This document shows, in pieces, positions 35,661-44,321 of a DNA stretch of 64,000 bases. The position numbers were made by a program, and so were the translations under genes. The notes under the pieces are model-generated. The model was not told the origin of the DNA. It worked only from the letters and a program-made list of their open reading frames with translations, and did no database searches. Position 1 is the first letter of the stretch, and each line of letters starts with the position of its first letter. Origin of the DNA: Schumannella luteola (GTDB taxonomy: Bacteria > Actinomycetota > Actinomycetes > Actinomycetales > Microbacteriaceae); the NCBI RefSeq assembly GCF_013408685.1, contig NZ_JACBZY010000001.1, positions 3,534,001-3,598,000 on the forward strand. Reading direction: 5' to 3'.

Positions 35661-36152
35661 TCAGCGCTTCGAGAACTGCGAGGCCTTGCGGGCCTTCTTG
35701 AGACCGGCCTTCTTGCGCTCGATGACGCGCGCGTCGCGGGTCAGGAAGCCGGCCTTCTTCAGGGTGGCGCGGTTGTTCTCGCGGTCGATCTCGTTGAGAG
35801 CGCGCGCGATCGCGAGGCGCAGAGCGCCGGCCTGGCCCGAGGGGCCGCCGCCGGTGATCTTCGCGGTCACGTCGTAGCCGCCGATCAGGTCGAGCACCTT
35901 GAAGGGGTCGTTGATCAGCTGCTGGTGCAGCTTGTTCGGGAAGTACTCCTCGAGCGTGCGGCCGTTGACCGCATAGCTGCCGGAGCCCGGCACCAGGCGG
36001 ACCTGGGCGATGGCCTCCTTGCGACGGCCGACGGCCGCGCCCGAGACAGTGAGGGGAGCCCGCGGGGTGCTGGTCTCGACGGCGCCGGCAGGCGTCTCGG
36101 TCGAGTAGTTCTGCAGCGCCTCGCCGGTGATGGTGTCTTCGATCTTCGCCAT
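35661..36152 (-). CDS. rpsI: 30S ribosomal protein S9
   Basis: Small-subunit protein whose C-terminal tail reaches the P-site tRNA. The core runs from [18 protein letters not shown] (about residue 41) to the basic end [12 protein letters not shown]. At 163 residues it is about 35 longer than the E. coli form, from a Thr/Ala-rich N-terminal extension (about 1-40). It is preceded by rplM with a 26-bp gap. Confidence 0.97.
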   Translation of the reverse strand: MAKIEDTITGEALQNYSTETPAGAVETSTPRAPLTVSGAAVGRRKEAIAQVRLVPGSGSYAVNGRTLEEYFPNKLHQQLINDPFKVLDLIGGYDVTAKITGGGPSGQAGALRLAIARALNEIDRENNRATLKKAGFLTRDARVIERKKAGLKKARKASQFSKR

Positions 36153-36178
36153 GATTCGGTGATCCTCGGTTTCGGCGC

Positions 36179-36625
36179 TTACTGGGCGACCTGGGTCAGG
36201 GTGTAGGGCTTGGGCTGCTGAGCGGCGTGCGGGTGCTCGGCACCGGCGTAGACCTTCAGCTTCTTGATCTGGGCGCGGCCCAGCGAGGTCTTCGGCAGCA
36301 TGCCGCGGATGGCCTTCTCGACCGCACGCGTCGGGTGCTTCTCGAGCAGCTCCGAGTAGGCGGTGGCGGTGAGGCCGCCCGGGTAGCCCGAGTGGCGGTA
36401 GGCGAGCTTCTTCTGAAGCTTGGCGCCGGTCAGCGCGACCTTCTCCGCGTTGATGATGATGACGAAGTCACCGCCATCCACGTGGGGGGCGAAGGTCGGC
36501 TTGTGCTTGCCGCGCAGCAGGGCGGCGGCGTGGCTGGCCAGGCGGCCGAGCACGACGTCGGCGGCGTCGATGATGACCCAGTCACGCTGGATGTCAGCGG
36601 GCTTGGGGCTGAAAGTGCGCGTCAC
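36179..36625 (-). CDS. rplM: 50S ribosomal protein L13
   Basis: Early-assembly large-subunit protein, 148 residues. It begins (V)[65 protein letters not shown] and [10 protein letters not shown] are the L13 signatures. The GTG at 36625 gives the family length; an open frame upstream is non-coding leader. It is transcribed from a good promoter overlapping the end of truA. Confidence 0.97.
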   Translation of the reverse strand: MTRTFSPKPADIQRDWVIIDAADVVLGRLASHAAALLRGKHKPTFAPHVDGGDFVIIINAEKVALTGAKLQKKLAYRHSGYPGGLTATAYSELLEKHPTRAVEKAIRGMLPKTSLGRAQIKKLKVYAGAEHPHAAQQPKPYTLTQVAQ

Positions 36626-36757
36626 GATAGGACTGCTTTCTCTCGAGGTGGTCGTGAATCCCGCTCCGGTGTGCGTTCCGCGCCGATGGCGCTGAACCCG
36701 ACGGTGGAGGGCTCGGTATCGCCGCACGCAGACGAGCTGCGAGCAGACAACCTGGCA

Positions 36758-36787
36758 AGACTACGCGACGAGCGAGGATGCGGTCAA
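36758..36787 (-). promoter_or_regulatory. Promoter of rplM-rpsI(-glmM)
   Basis: On the minus strand TTGACC (36782-36787) and TAGTCT (36758-36763) are separated by 18 nt. The -35 overlaps the stop codon of truA. It leaves a leader of roughly 125 nt before rplM, long enough for regulation by L13 or S9, though no specific structure was recognised. Confidence 0.6.
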
Positions 36788-37740
36788 ACCGGGCGGGTCG
36801 CGGCATCCACCTCGTGCGCCCCGCGGCGGTTGCGGGTCTGCGCGGCCCGCTCGGCGAGCTCGGCGTCGGCCGGGTAGCCGACCTCCATCAGGGTGAGTCC
36901 CTTCGCGGGGGCGACGATGAACTCGGAGCCGCGCCGGGCCTCGTCGCGGATGCCCGCCATCCGCTCGGGCGCGAGCCTGCCGGCGCCGACGGCGATCGAC
37001 GCGCCCACGAGCGCGCGCACCATGCTGTGGCAGAAGGCGTCGGCCTGCAGCCGGGCCACGAGCACGCCGTCGGCGTCGCGGTGCCAGCTGAACGACTGGA
37101 GGGTGCGGATCGTCGTCGACCCCTCGCGCGGCTTGCAGTAGGCGGCCCAGTCGTGCAGTCCGGTCAGGGCTGCCGCCGCGGCGTCCATCGCGAGCTCGTC
37201 GAGCTCGGCCGGGTGCCACAGCGTCGCCCCCCGGCGGCGCGGGTCGCGCAGCGCGCGCGGGTCGGCGACCCGGTACTCGTAGCGGCGCCAGATCGCCGAG
37301 AAGCGGGCGTCGAAGCCGGCCGGCGCCATCGTGACCGACGACACCCAGACATCCGAGTCGAGCCCGGCGATGCCGTTGAGCCGGCGGGCGAGCGCCGCCG
37401 GACCCTGCGGCGCCTTCGATCGGTCGCCGCCGCGGTGCGGGGCGTCGAGCGTCGCGAGCTGCGCGTCGTCGAGGTCGACGTGCGCGACCTGGCCGAGGGC
37501 GTGCACGCCGGCGTCGGTGCGCCCCGCGACGGTCAGCAGCGGGGGCGCCGCGCTGCGCCGGAACACGGTGGCGAGCGCGGCTTCGAGCTCGCCCTGCACC
37601 GTGCGGAGCCCGGGCTGGCGACCCCAGCCCGAGAAGCCGGCGCCGTCGTAGGAGACGTCGAGCCGAAGCCGGTGGAGCGTCGCCGGATCGGACGACACGG
37701 GGGTCGTCGGCGCATCCAGCGCGGACTCGGCTTCGCTCAC
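36784..37740 (-). CDS. truA: tRNA pseudouridine synthase A
   Basis: Makes pseudouridine at positions 38-40 of tRNA anticodon arms. 318 residues; the catalytic aspartate is in VAGRTDAGVHALGQVAHVD. YDGAGFSGWGRQPGLRTVQGELE is the typical N-terminal motif, and FCHSMVRALVGASIAVG is a C-terminal signature. The protein has an insertion with Arg/Gly residues after the catalytic region. It starts with GTG; TAGACT lies 6 nt upstream with no Shine-Dalgarno. It diverges from the acyltransferase gene over only 27 bp. Confidence 0.95.
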   Translation of the reverse strand: MSEAESALDAPTTPVSSDPATLHRLRLDVSYDGAGFSGWGRQPGLRTVQGELEAALATVFRRSAAPPLLTVAGRTDAGVHALGQVAHVDLDDAQLATLDAPHRGGDRSKAPQGPAALARRLNGIAGLDSDVWVSSVTMAPAGFDARFSAIWRRYEYRVADPRALRDPRRRGATLWHPAELDELAMDAAAAALTGLHDWAAYCKPREGSTTIRTLQSFSWHRDADGVLVARLQADAFCHSMVRALVGASIAVGAGRLAPERMAGIRDEARRGSEFIVAPAKGLTLMEVGYPADAELAERAAQTRNRRGAHEVDAATRPV

Positions 37741-37767
37741 TCATCGAGTCTAAAGTGGGTGCCGCCC
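37741..37767. promoter_or_regulatory. 27-bp divergent gap with overlapping -10-like boxes
   Basis: Minus strand TAGACT (37747-37752) for truA and plus strand TAAAGT (37751-37756) for the acyltransferase gene overlap by two bases. The start codons lie 6 and 11 nt downstream respectively. Both transcripts would have little or no leader, and the two promoters should exclude each other. Confidence 0.45.
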
Positions 37768-39660
37768 ATGACTCCGACGCCATCCGCACGCCCGGCCGAC
37801 GGGGTGGATGCGCCTTCGGCCGAAGCCGCCTCCGGCCTGCGCGGCCGGCTGGCCGGACTCGACGGCCTGCGCGCGATCGCCGTCGCCGTCGTGGTGGTCT
37901 TCCACCTCGCCCCGACCCCGGTGCTGCCCGGCGGCTTCCTCGGGGTCGACGTCTTCTTCGTGATCAGCGGCTTCCTCATCACGACCCTGCTGCTGCGCGA
38001 GCACGCCCGCACGGGCCGCATCCGCCTCGGTGCGTTCTGGCTGCGCCGCGCGCGACGCCTGCTGCCCGCGCTCGCCCTGCTGCTGCTCGTCTGCGGCGCG
38101 GCGGCCGCCTTCGTCGGCGGCGACACGCTGCTGCACCTGGGGTCGCAGCTGCTCGGAGCGGCGACCTTCTCGAGCAACTGGATCTTCATCGCCCAGGGCT
38201 CGAGCTACTTCGACGCCTCGACCCCGGAGCTGTTCCGCAACCTCTGGTCGCTCGCGGTCGAGGAGCAGTTCTATCTCGTATGGCCCCTCGCGGTGCTGCT
38301 GCTCGTGCTGATGCCGCGCCGGGTGCGGATGTGGATCGCGCTCGTGCTCGCCGCGGCGAGCGCCGCCGCGATGTGGCTGATCGCCGATCCGATCGACGGC
38401 ACCCGCGCCTACTACGGCACCGACACGCACAGCTTCGGCCTCGCGCTCGGCGCCTTCCTCGCCTTCGCCGCTCAGGGCTGGGCGAGCGAGCGAGCGCTCT
38501 GGTCGCGCGGACGGCGGGCGACGCTCGGCATCCTCGGTCTGCTCGCGATCGGCGGACTGATCGCCCTCGCGGTCCTGCTGCCCGAGCACGATCCGTTCGT
38601 CTTCCGGGGCGGGCTGCTGCTCGCGGCCGCGCTGACCGTGGTGGCGATCGCGGCGGCCGTCGCGCCCGGCTCGCTGCTCGGGCGCGCTCTCGATCTGGCG
38701 CCGCTGCGCTGGGTCGGCGCGCGCAGCTACGGCATCTACCTGTGGCACTGGCCCGTCTACCTGCTGCTGGATGCGGCCGCCCCGGCCTGGCCGCGCGACG
38801 GCTGGAGCGGCTGGGCGCTCTCGGCGGCGGCCCTGGCGATCGCCCTCACCGCGGCGGGCGTCTCGTACAGCGCGCTCGAGCAGCCCATCCGCACCGACGG
38901 CTTCCGCCGCACGACGCGCCTCGCGCTCGGCTGGTGGCGCTGGGGCGCGAGCTCCGCCACCGCGGCGACGGTCGTGGCCGTGGTGGCGCTCGGCGCGGTC
39001 GCGGCGACCGGATGGGCGGTGACGCGCGATCCCGGCGTCGGCAGCACCCAGAGCCAGGTCGAGGCCGGGCAGGCCGCGATCTCGGCGAAGCCGTCGCCGT
39101 CGGCATCCCCGTCGGCGTCCGCCGCTCCCCCGCAAGGCGATCGCATCAGCGTGATCGGCGACTCGGTCACGCTGGCCGCGGCGACCGAGCTGCAGACCGG
39201 GCTGCCCGGCGTCGACATCGATGCGGCGGTATCGCGGCAGATGTCGACGGCCCCGCAGCTCGTGCAGTCGCTCAAGGATCAGGGGCGCCTGCGCCCGATC
39301 GTCGTCGTCGCGCTCGGCACGAACGGCGCTCTCAGCCGCGCCTCGCTCGACGAGGTGCGCTCGATCATCGGCCCGCAGCGCGAGCTCGTGCTCGTCACGG
39401 CGCAGGCGCCGCGCTCGTGGATCGACCCGAACAACGCCATCCTCACCGCCTACGCGCAGCAGTACCGCAACGTGGAGCTGTCGAACTGGCACGACGCCGT
39501 GCAGCCTCACCTCGATCAGCTGAACCGCGACCAGGTGCACTTCGGCGGCGCAGGGGCGCGGCTGTTCACACGGACCCTCGAAGAGGCACTGCAGCGCCTG
39601 GCGCAGCTACCGCCGTTGCGGGGCGATCGCGACTACGAGTCGGCGCCGCGGCCGGTCTGA
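37768..39660 (+). CDS. OafA/OatA-like acyltransferase with C-terminal SGNH domain
   Basis: A 630-residue membrane acyltransferase of the acyltransferase-3 plus SGNH type, which O-acetylates cell-wall polymers or surface glycans; the acceptor is unknown. An N-terminal integral domain (about 30-400) has LAGLDGLRAIAVAVVVVFHL (catalytic His), GVDVFFVISGFLITTLLL, FWLRRARRLLPA and LWSLAVEEQFYLVWPL, all hallmarks. A Ser/Pro/Ala linker is followed by the SGNH domain (about 455-620): block I VIGDSV, block III GTNG and block V DQVHFG. A long open frame upstream of 37768 is antisense to truA and is not coding. Confidence 0.93.
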   Translation: MTPTPSARPADGVDAPSAEAASGLRGRLAGLDGLRAIAVAVVVVFHLAPTPVLPGGFLGVDVFFVISGFLITTLLLREHARTGRIRLGAFWLRRARRLLPALALLLLVCGAAAAFVGGDTLLHLGSQLLGAATFSSNWIFIAQGSSYFDASTPELFRNLWSLAVEEQFYLVWPLAVLLLVLMPRRVRMWIALVLAAASAAAMWLIADPIDGTRAYYGTDTHSFGLALGAFLAFAAQGWASERALWSRGRRATLGILGLLAIGGLIALAVLLPEHDPFVFRGGLLLAAALTVVAIAAAVAPGSLLGRALDLAPLRWVGARSYGIYLWHWPVYLLLDAAAPAWPRDGWSGWALSAAALAIALTAAGVSYSALEQPIRTDGFRRTTRLALGWWRWGASSATAATVVAVVALGAVAATGWAVTRDPGVGSTQSQVEAGQAAISAKPSPSASPSASAAPPQGDRISVIGDSVTLAAATELQTGLPGVDIDAAVSRQMSTAPQLVQSLKDQGRLRPIVVVALGTNGALSRASLDEVRSIIGPQRELVLVTAQAPRSWIDPNNAILTAYAQQYRNVELSNWHDAVQPHLDQLNRDQVHFGGAGARLFTRTLEEALQRLAQLPPLRGDRDYESAPRPV

Positions 39661-39718
39661 TCAGCGGTGCCGCGCCGGCATCCACTCGCCGCCGTTCGAC
39701 GGTCCCGCTCGCCGCGCT

Positions 39719-39757
39719 GCTCGTCGGCACCGCTCGTCGGCACCAATCGTCGGCACC
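39719..39757. repeat. Three tandem 13-bp repeats
   Basis: Units GCTCGTCGGCACC (39719-39731), GCTCGTCGGCACC (39732-39744) and AATCGTCGGCACC (39745-39757) lie in the 207-bp gap upstream of the DUF485 gene. The unit is not a copy of the preceding gene's end. Confidence 0.85.
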
Positions 39758-39781
39758 GCTCGATCGTGATGACGCCCCTGC

Positions 39782-39849
39782 TCGACACCCGCAGCACAGT
39801 CCACCTAGGATGACCCCCATTCGGGGGACGCGCAACGAGGCGCGCCCCC
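39782..39849 (+). promoter_or_regulatory. Promoter and leader hairpin of DUF485-actP
   Basis: TCGACA (39782-39787) and TAGGAT (39806-39811) are spaced by 18 nt, a good promoter pair. At the expected 5' end of the transcript GGGGG-A-CGCGC (39823-39833) can pair with GCGCGCCCCC (39840-39849), forming a strong hairpin 6 nt before the GAGGAGG ribosome site. CCCCC at 39814-39818 could compete for GGGGG but lies at or before the expected start. Confidence 0.55.
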
Positions 39850-39867
39850 GGTGACGAGGAGGTCACC

Positions 39868-40212
39868 GTGTCCGATCCCGCGACCGACCGCTCCGCCGCC
39901 CGCGGACCCGACTACGAGGCGGTCGCCGCCTCCGAGCCCTTCCAGCGCCTGCGTCGACGGCACCGAGGATTCGTCTTCCCGCTCGCCGTGCTGTTCCTCG
40001 TCTGGTACTTCGTCTACGTGCTGCTGGCCGCCTACGCGCACGACTTCATGGCCACGCCGGTGATCGGCAACGTCAACCTGGGCCTGCTGCTCGGACTCGG
40101 CCAGTTCGTGACCACCTTCGTCATCACGATGGCCTACGTGCGCTTCGCGAACCGGCGGATGGATCCCGAGGCGACCGCGATCCGCCACGAGCTCGAGGAG
40201 GCGGAGAAGTGA
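39868..40212 (+). CDS. DUF485 domain-containing membrane protein
   Basis: A 114-residue membrane protein with two helices: FVFPLAVLFLVWYFVYVLLAAYA and NLGLLLGLGQFVTTFVITMAYVRFA, followed by NRRMDPEATAIRHELE. DUF485 proteins (YjcH in E. coli) are encoded directly before acetate symporters, as here, and are presumed partners. The GTG start has GAGGAGG upstream. It overlaps the symporter by 4 bases (GTGA). Confidence 0.92.
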   Translation: MSDPATDRSAARGPDYEAVAASEPFQRLRRRHRGFVFPLAVLFLVWYFVYVLLAAYAHDFMATPVIGNVNLGLLLGLGQFVTTFVITMAYVRFANRRMDPEATAIRHELEEAEK

Positions 40213-41819
40213 CCGCCGAGAACAACCCCGTGCTCAACATCGCGATCTTCCTGGCGTTCGTGCTGGTGACGCTCGTGATCGTGTTCCGGGCGAGCCGCAA
40301 CAACCGCTCCGCGGCCGACTACTACGCTGCCGGCCGCTCGTTCACGGGACCGCAGAACGGCATCGCGATCTCGGGCGACTACCTCTCGGCGGCGTCGTTC
40401 CTCGGCATCTGCGGGGCGATCGCGGTCAACGGCTACGACGGCTTCCTCTACTCGATCGGCTTCCTCGTCGCGTGGCTCGTCGCGCTGCTGCTCGTGGCCG
40501 AGCTCATGCGCAACACGGGCAAGTTCACGATGGCCGACGTGCTGTCGTTCCGCCTCAAGCAGGGGCCGGTGCGCACCGCCGCCGCGGTCACCACGCTCGT
40601 GGTCTGCTTCTTCTACCTGCTGGCGCAGATGGCCGGCGCGGGCGGGCTCGTCGCTCTGCTGCTGGGCCTCAACGGCCCGGTCGCGATCGGCATCGTCATC
40701 GCCGTCGTGGGCGTGCTGATGATCCTCTACGTGCTCATCGGCGGGATGAAGGGCACGACCTGGGTGCAGATCGTCAAGGCCTGTCTGCTCGTCGGCGGCG
40801 CCGCGATCATGACGATCTGGGTGCTCGCGGTCAACGGCTTCGACTTCTCGGCGCTGCTGCAGAAGGCCGTCGACACCTTCGGCGCCTCGCAGAAGGCGGC
40901 GGATGCGGGGCTCGACGGCGCCGCCCTGCTCGCGCCCGGCCTGCAGTACGGCGCGAACCCGCTCGACTTCGTGTCGCTCGCGCTCGCCCTCGTGCTCGGC
41001 ACCGCCGGACTCCCCCACGTGCTCATGCGCTTCTACACGGTGCCCACCGCGAAGGAGGCCCGCCGCAGCGTCGTCTGGGCGATCTGGATCATCGGCGCCT
41101 TCTACCTGTTCACGCTCGTGCTCGGCTACGGCGCGGCGGCGCTGGTCGGGCCGGATGCGATCCTGGCGGCGCCGGGCGGGGTCAACTCGGCGGCGCCACT
41201 GCTGGCGCTCCAGCTCGGCGGGCCCGTCCTGCTCGGCATCATCTCGGCTGTCGCCTTCGCGACGATCCTCGCGGTCGTCGCCGGGCTCACGATCACGGCG
41301 GCGACCTCGCTGGCGCACGACATCTATGCGAGCGTCATCAAGAAGGGCAAGCCGGAGCCGGGCCGCGAGGTCAAGGTAGCTCGCTGGACCGTGGTCGGCA
41401 TCGGCATCCTCGCCATCATCGGCGGCATCGCCGCGCAGGGGCAGAACGTGGCGTTCCTCGTCGCCCTCGCCTTCGCGGTGGCCGCCAGCGCGAACCTGCC
41501 GACGATCCTGTTCTCGCTGTTCTGGAAGCGCTTCACGACCCGCGGCGCCGTCTGGAGCATGGTCGGCGGGCTCGCCTCGGCGCTCATCCTGATCGTTTTC
41601 TCGCCCGCCGTCTCGGGCGGACCGACGCCGATGATCCCCGGGGTCGACTTCCACTGGTTCCCGCTGTCGAACCCGGGCATCGTGTCGATCCCGATCGGGT
41701 TCCTGCTCGGTATCGTCGGCACGCTGAGCGGGCCGTCGAAGGAGGACGAGCGGGTGGCGGCCGAGATGGAGGTGCGGTCCATGACCGGGCACGGCGCCGA
41801 GAAGGCGACCGACCACTGA
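40209..41819 (+). CDS. actP: Sodium/solute symporter, cation acetate symporter ActP-like
   Basis: A 536-residue member of the SSS family with about 13 helices, importing acetate or related short monocarboxylates with Na+ or H+. YYAAGRSFTGPQNGIAISGDYLSAASFLG is the family N-terminal signature. PHVLMRFYTVPTAKEARRSVVWA and ATILAVVAGLTITAATSLAHD are further conserved parts. Pairing with DUF485 supports the ActP assignment over other SSS members. A very strong terminator follows. Confidence 0.92.
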   Translation: MTAENNPVLNIAIFLAFVLVTLVIVFRASRNNRSAADYYAAGRSFTGPQNGIAISGDYLSAASFLGICGAIAVNGYDGFLYSIGFLVAWLVALLLVAELMRNTGKFTMADVLSFRLKQGPVRTAAAVTTLVVCFFYLLAQMAGAGGLVALLLGLNGPVAIGIVIAVVGVLMILYVLIGGMKGTTWVQIVKACLLVGGAAIMTIWVLAVNGFDFSALLQKAVDTFGASQKAADAGLDGAALLAPGLQYGANPLDFVSLALALVLGTAGLPHVLMRFYTVPTAKEARRSVVWAIWIIGAFYLFTLVLGYGAAALVGPDAILAAPGGVNSAAPLLALQLGGPVLLGIISAVAFATILAVVAGLTITAATSLAHDIYASVIKKGKPEPGREVKVARWTVVGIGILAIIGGIAAQGQNVAFLVALAFAVAASANLPTILFSLFWKRFTTRGAVWSMVGGLASALILIVFSPAVSGGPTPMIPGVDFHWFPLSNPGIVSIPIGFLLGIVGTLSGPSKEDERVAAEMEVRSMTGHGAEKATDH

Positions 41820-41835
41820 GCTCCGCACCGAGACC

Positions 41836-41880
41836 GCGGCGGGCGCGCATCCTCCGGAGGGGTGGATGCGCGCCCGCCGC
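41836..41880 (+). terminator. Terminator of the DUF485-actP operon
   Basis: A perfect 17-bp stem (41836-41852 with 41864-41880) over an 11-nt loop. The stem is closed by GCATCC/GGATGC. It lies 17 bp after actP and ends 17 bp before the ligC start. Confidence 0.85.
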
Positions 41881-41897
41881 CCTGGCACGATGACGCC

Positions 41898-43067
41898 ATG
41901 AGCGCCGACGCCGCACCTCCGCCGACGTCCCATGCCGCGGGCGGGGCGGCCGCAGGCGCCACGCCCTCCGCTCTCGATCTGCTCGGCGGCGACCTCGCCG
42001 GCGGGCCGATGCTCGCGAAAGCCGTGACCGCGGTACCCGACGCCGACGCGATCGAGGGCGGCTATGCCTACGAGCCGAAGTGGGACGGCTTCCGCGCCGT
42101 CGTCGCGGTCGGCATCGACGGTGTCGAGATCGGCAGCCGCGGGTCGAAGCCGCTGACGCGCTACTTCCCTGAGCTGGTGGATGCGGTCGGCGCCCAGCTG
42201 CCGATCGGCACGGTCGTCGACGGCGAGATCGTGCTGCGCTCGGCGCGGGTCGATGACGCGGCCGCCGGCGCCAGCCCGGCCGCCGGCGAGCGCCTCGACT
42301 GGGAGGCGCTGTCGCAGCGCATCCATCCGGCCGCGAGCCGCGTCGCGAAGCTCGCCGCCGAGACCCCGGCGTCGCTCGTGATCTTCGACCTGCTGCGCTC
42401 TCCCGACGACGCCGAGCTGCACGCCCGCCCCTTCGCCGAACGGCGAGCCGCGCTGGAGAGACTCCTCGGGTCGGCGCCGGTGGCGGCGCCGCTGCATCTC
42501 TCGGTGCTCGGCCGCGATGCCGCGCAGGCGCGACGCTGGCTCGACGAGTTCGAGGGTGCCGGGCTCGACGGCGTCGTCGCGAAGCCGCTCGCCGCGCCGT
42601 ACGCGCCGGGCAAGCGGGTGCTGCTGAAGATCAAGCACGCCCGCACCGCCGACGTCGTGCTCACCGGCTACCGGATGCATGCCTCGGGCGAGGGCGTCGG
42701 CTCGCTGCTGCTCGCCCTCTACGGCGGCGACGGCGAGCTGCACCGCGTCGGCGGCGCCTCGGCGTTCACCGCGGTCCGGCGTCGCGAGCTGGTCGACGAG
42801 CTCGCGCCGCTCGTCGAGCGGGATGCCGACAGCGAGCCCGTGCGCGGCGAGGACGAGAAGAGCCGATTCACGGGCAAGCGCGACACGAGCTTCGTGAGAC
42901 TGCGTCCGGAGCGCGTACTCGAGGTGCGCTACGACCAGATGGAGGGATCCCGGTTCCGGCACACCGCGCAGTTCGAGCGCTGGCGGCCCGACCGTGATCC
43001 GACCTCGTGCACCTTCGCCCAGCTCGAGGTGCCGGCCGACTACGACCTCGGGGCGCTGCTCGACTGA
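41898..43067 (+). CDS. ligC: ATP-dependent DNA ligase, LigC type
   Basis: A 389-residue ATP-dependent DNA ligase. The adenylation motif I is YEPKWDGFRA with nucleophile lysine, then motif III SLVIFDLL, motif IV GLDGVVAKPL and motif V LLKIKH. An OB-fold domain follows (about 260-389), with RPERVLEVRYDQMEG and RFRHTAQFERWRPDRDP. It has no polymerase or nuclease domain. In mycobacteria LigC acts with LigD-like polymerases in repair; here a LigD polymerase-domain gene is encoded convergently 60 bp away. The N-terminus (about 35 residues) is Ala/Pro rich. Confidence 0.9.
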   Translation: MSADAAPPPTSHAAGGAAAGATPSALDLLGGDLAGGPMLAKAVTAVPDADAIEGGYAYEPKWDGFRAVVAVGIDGVEIGSRGSKPLTRYFPELVDAVGAQLPIGTVVDGEIVLRSARVDDAAAGASPAAGERLDWEALSQRIHPAASRVAKLAAETPASLVIFDLLRSPDDAELHARPFAERRAALERLLGSAPVAAPLHLSVLGRDAAQARRWLDEFEGAGLDGVVAKPLAAPYAPGKRVLLKIKHARTADVVLTGYRMHASGEGVGSLLLALYGGDGELHRVGGASAFTAVRRRELVDELAPLVERDADSEPVRGEDEKSRFTGKRDTSFVRLRPERVLEVRYDQMEGSRFRHTAQFERWRPDRDPTSCTFAQLEVPADYDLGALLD

Positions 43068-43127
43068 CGCGTTCGAGGCCGAGACCATGCCCGAGCCCGC
43101 GGAGAGGGCGGAAGCGCACCCGCCCGC

Positions 43128-44150
43128 TCAGTCCTCCTTGCGCGCGCGACTCGGCGCGACGCGCGGCGGCTCGCCGGGCATCTTCGGGTAGTCGGGCGGG
43201 TACACCAGGTCACCGAGCCCGTCGGCGAGATCGCGCTCCCACCACGCGAGCAGCGTCGCCATCGAGCCCGGCTCGTCGTGCAGTCCTGCCCACGGGTCGC
43301 CCACGTCGGCGAGACGCTGCTGCACGGTGCGGATGGTGAACGCACCCGGGTCGATCGTGTCGAGCTCGTCCCAGGTCACCGGGGTCGACACCGTCGCGCC
43401 CGGCAGCGCGCGCGGGCTGTAGGCGCCGGCCGTCGTGCGGTCACGCGCCGCCTGGTTGTAGTCGAGGAAGATGCGCTCGCCGCGCTCCTCCTTCCACCAC
43501 GACGTGGTGACCGCGTCGGGGCGGCGCCGCTCGAGCTCGCGGGCGGCGGCGATCACACCGTGCCGCACCTCGATGAAGTCGTGCTCGGGTCGGATCGCGG
43601 CGGCCAGGTGCAGCCCGCGACTGCCGGAGGTCTTCACCATGGCGGTCAGACCCGCCTCGGCCAGCACGTCGCGCATCCCGTGCGCCACCGCGACGGTGTC
43701 GGCGAAGTCGGTGCCCGGCTGCGGGTCGAGGTCGATGCGCAGCTCGTCGGGATGGTCGGTGTCGCTCGCCGTCGACGGCCAGGGGTGGAAGACGACCGTG
43801 TTCATCTGCGCCATCCAGACCAGCGCGGCGGCCTCGTCGGCGACGAGCTGCGGATGCGTGCGTCCGCTCGGGTAGGTCACCTCGACGGTGTGGATCCAGT
43901 CGGGCGCGCCCTTCGGCGGGTTCTTCGAGAAGAACCACTCCCCCGTCACGTCGCCGCCGAACCGCTGCAGCGAGATGGGCCGATCACCGTTCTGCGCCAG
44001 GAACGCGGGCGCGACCGCGACGAGGTACTCGGCGAGCTCGAGCTTCGTGACACCCGCTTCGGGCCACACCACCCGGCTCGGGCTCGAGACGCGCATCTCG
44101 CGCACGCCGTGCGGACCGGGAACCTCGAGCGTCGTCGCCTCACTGGCCAT
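43128..44150 (-). CDS. LigD-type polymerase/primase domain protein
   Basis: A stand-alone archaeo-eukaryotic-primase-type polymerase (PolDom of LigD) used in end joining or base-excision repair. The 340-residue protein has LTKLELAEYLVAVAPAFL-like N-terminal motifs, RPISLQRFGGDVTGEWFFSKNPP and the metal-binding pair in LRIDLDPQPGTDF. SGSRGLHLAAAI and IFLDYNQAARDRTTAGAYSPRALPGATVSTPVTWDEL are further conserved parts. The ATG at 44150 (MASEATTLEV) follows a TACCGT box by 7 nt without Shine-Dalgarno. No Ku gene is in the window. Confidence 0.9.
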   Translation of the reverse strand: MASEATTLEVPGPHGVREMRVSSPSRVVWPEAGVTKLELAEYLVAVAPAFLAQNGDRPISLQRFGGDVTGEWFFSKNPPKGAPDWIHTVEVTYPSGRTHPQLVADEAAALVWMAQMNTVVFHPWPSTASDTDHPDELRIDLDPQPGTDFADTVAVAHGMRDVLAEAGLTAMVKTSGSRGLHLAAAIRPEHDFIEVRHGVIAAARELERRRPDAVTTSWWKEERGERIFLDYNQAARDRTTAGAYSPRALPGATVSTPVTWDELDTIDPGAFTIRTVQQRLADVGDPWAGLHDEPGSMATLLAWWERDLADGLGDLVYPPDYPKMPGEPPRVAPSRARKED

Positions 44151-44258
44151 GCCGCTCACGGTAACCGGCACAGCGGCTGCGCGGAACCCGCCGAGCTGCA
44201 CCCACGATGCAGCAGCGGTCGTCGACGACGCCGGTGGCATCGACTCCGCCGGGAACGA

Positions 44259-44292
44259 CGAAGGCCCCGCCGGCGAACCGACGGGGCCTTCG
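44259..44292 (-). terminator. Terminator at the end of the ribosomal gene cluster
   Basis: CGAAGGCCCCG (44259-44269) pairs perfectly with CGGGGCCTTCG (44282-44292). It lies 29 bp after the rplQ stop and ends the rpoA-rplQ transcript. Confidence 0.85.
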
Positions 44293-44321
44293 TGCTGCTG
44301 CGCGAGGAACGCGCGGCGGGA

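Noticed and set aside
36778-37767. 330-codon upstream extension of the acyltransferase frame
   Set aside because: It is antisense to truA; the acyltransferase signature starts 30 residues after the ATG at 37768.
40134-43088. Open frame of 984 codons on the minus strand
   Set aside because: It is antisense to actP and ligC, rich in Arg, Glu and Asp as expected of the shadow frame in GC-rich genes, and has no recognisable domain.
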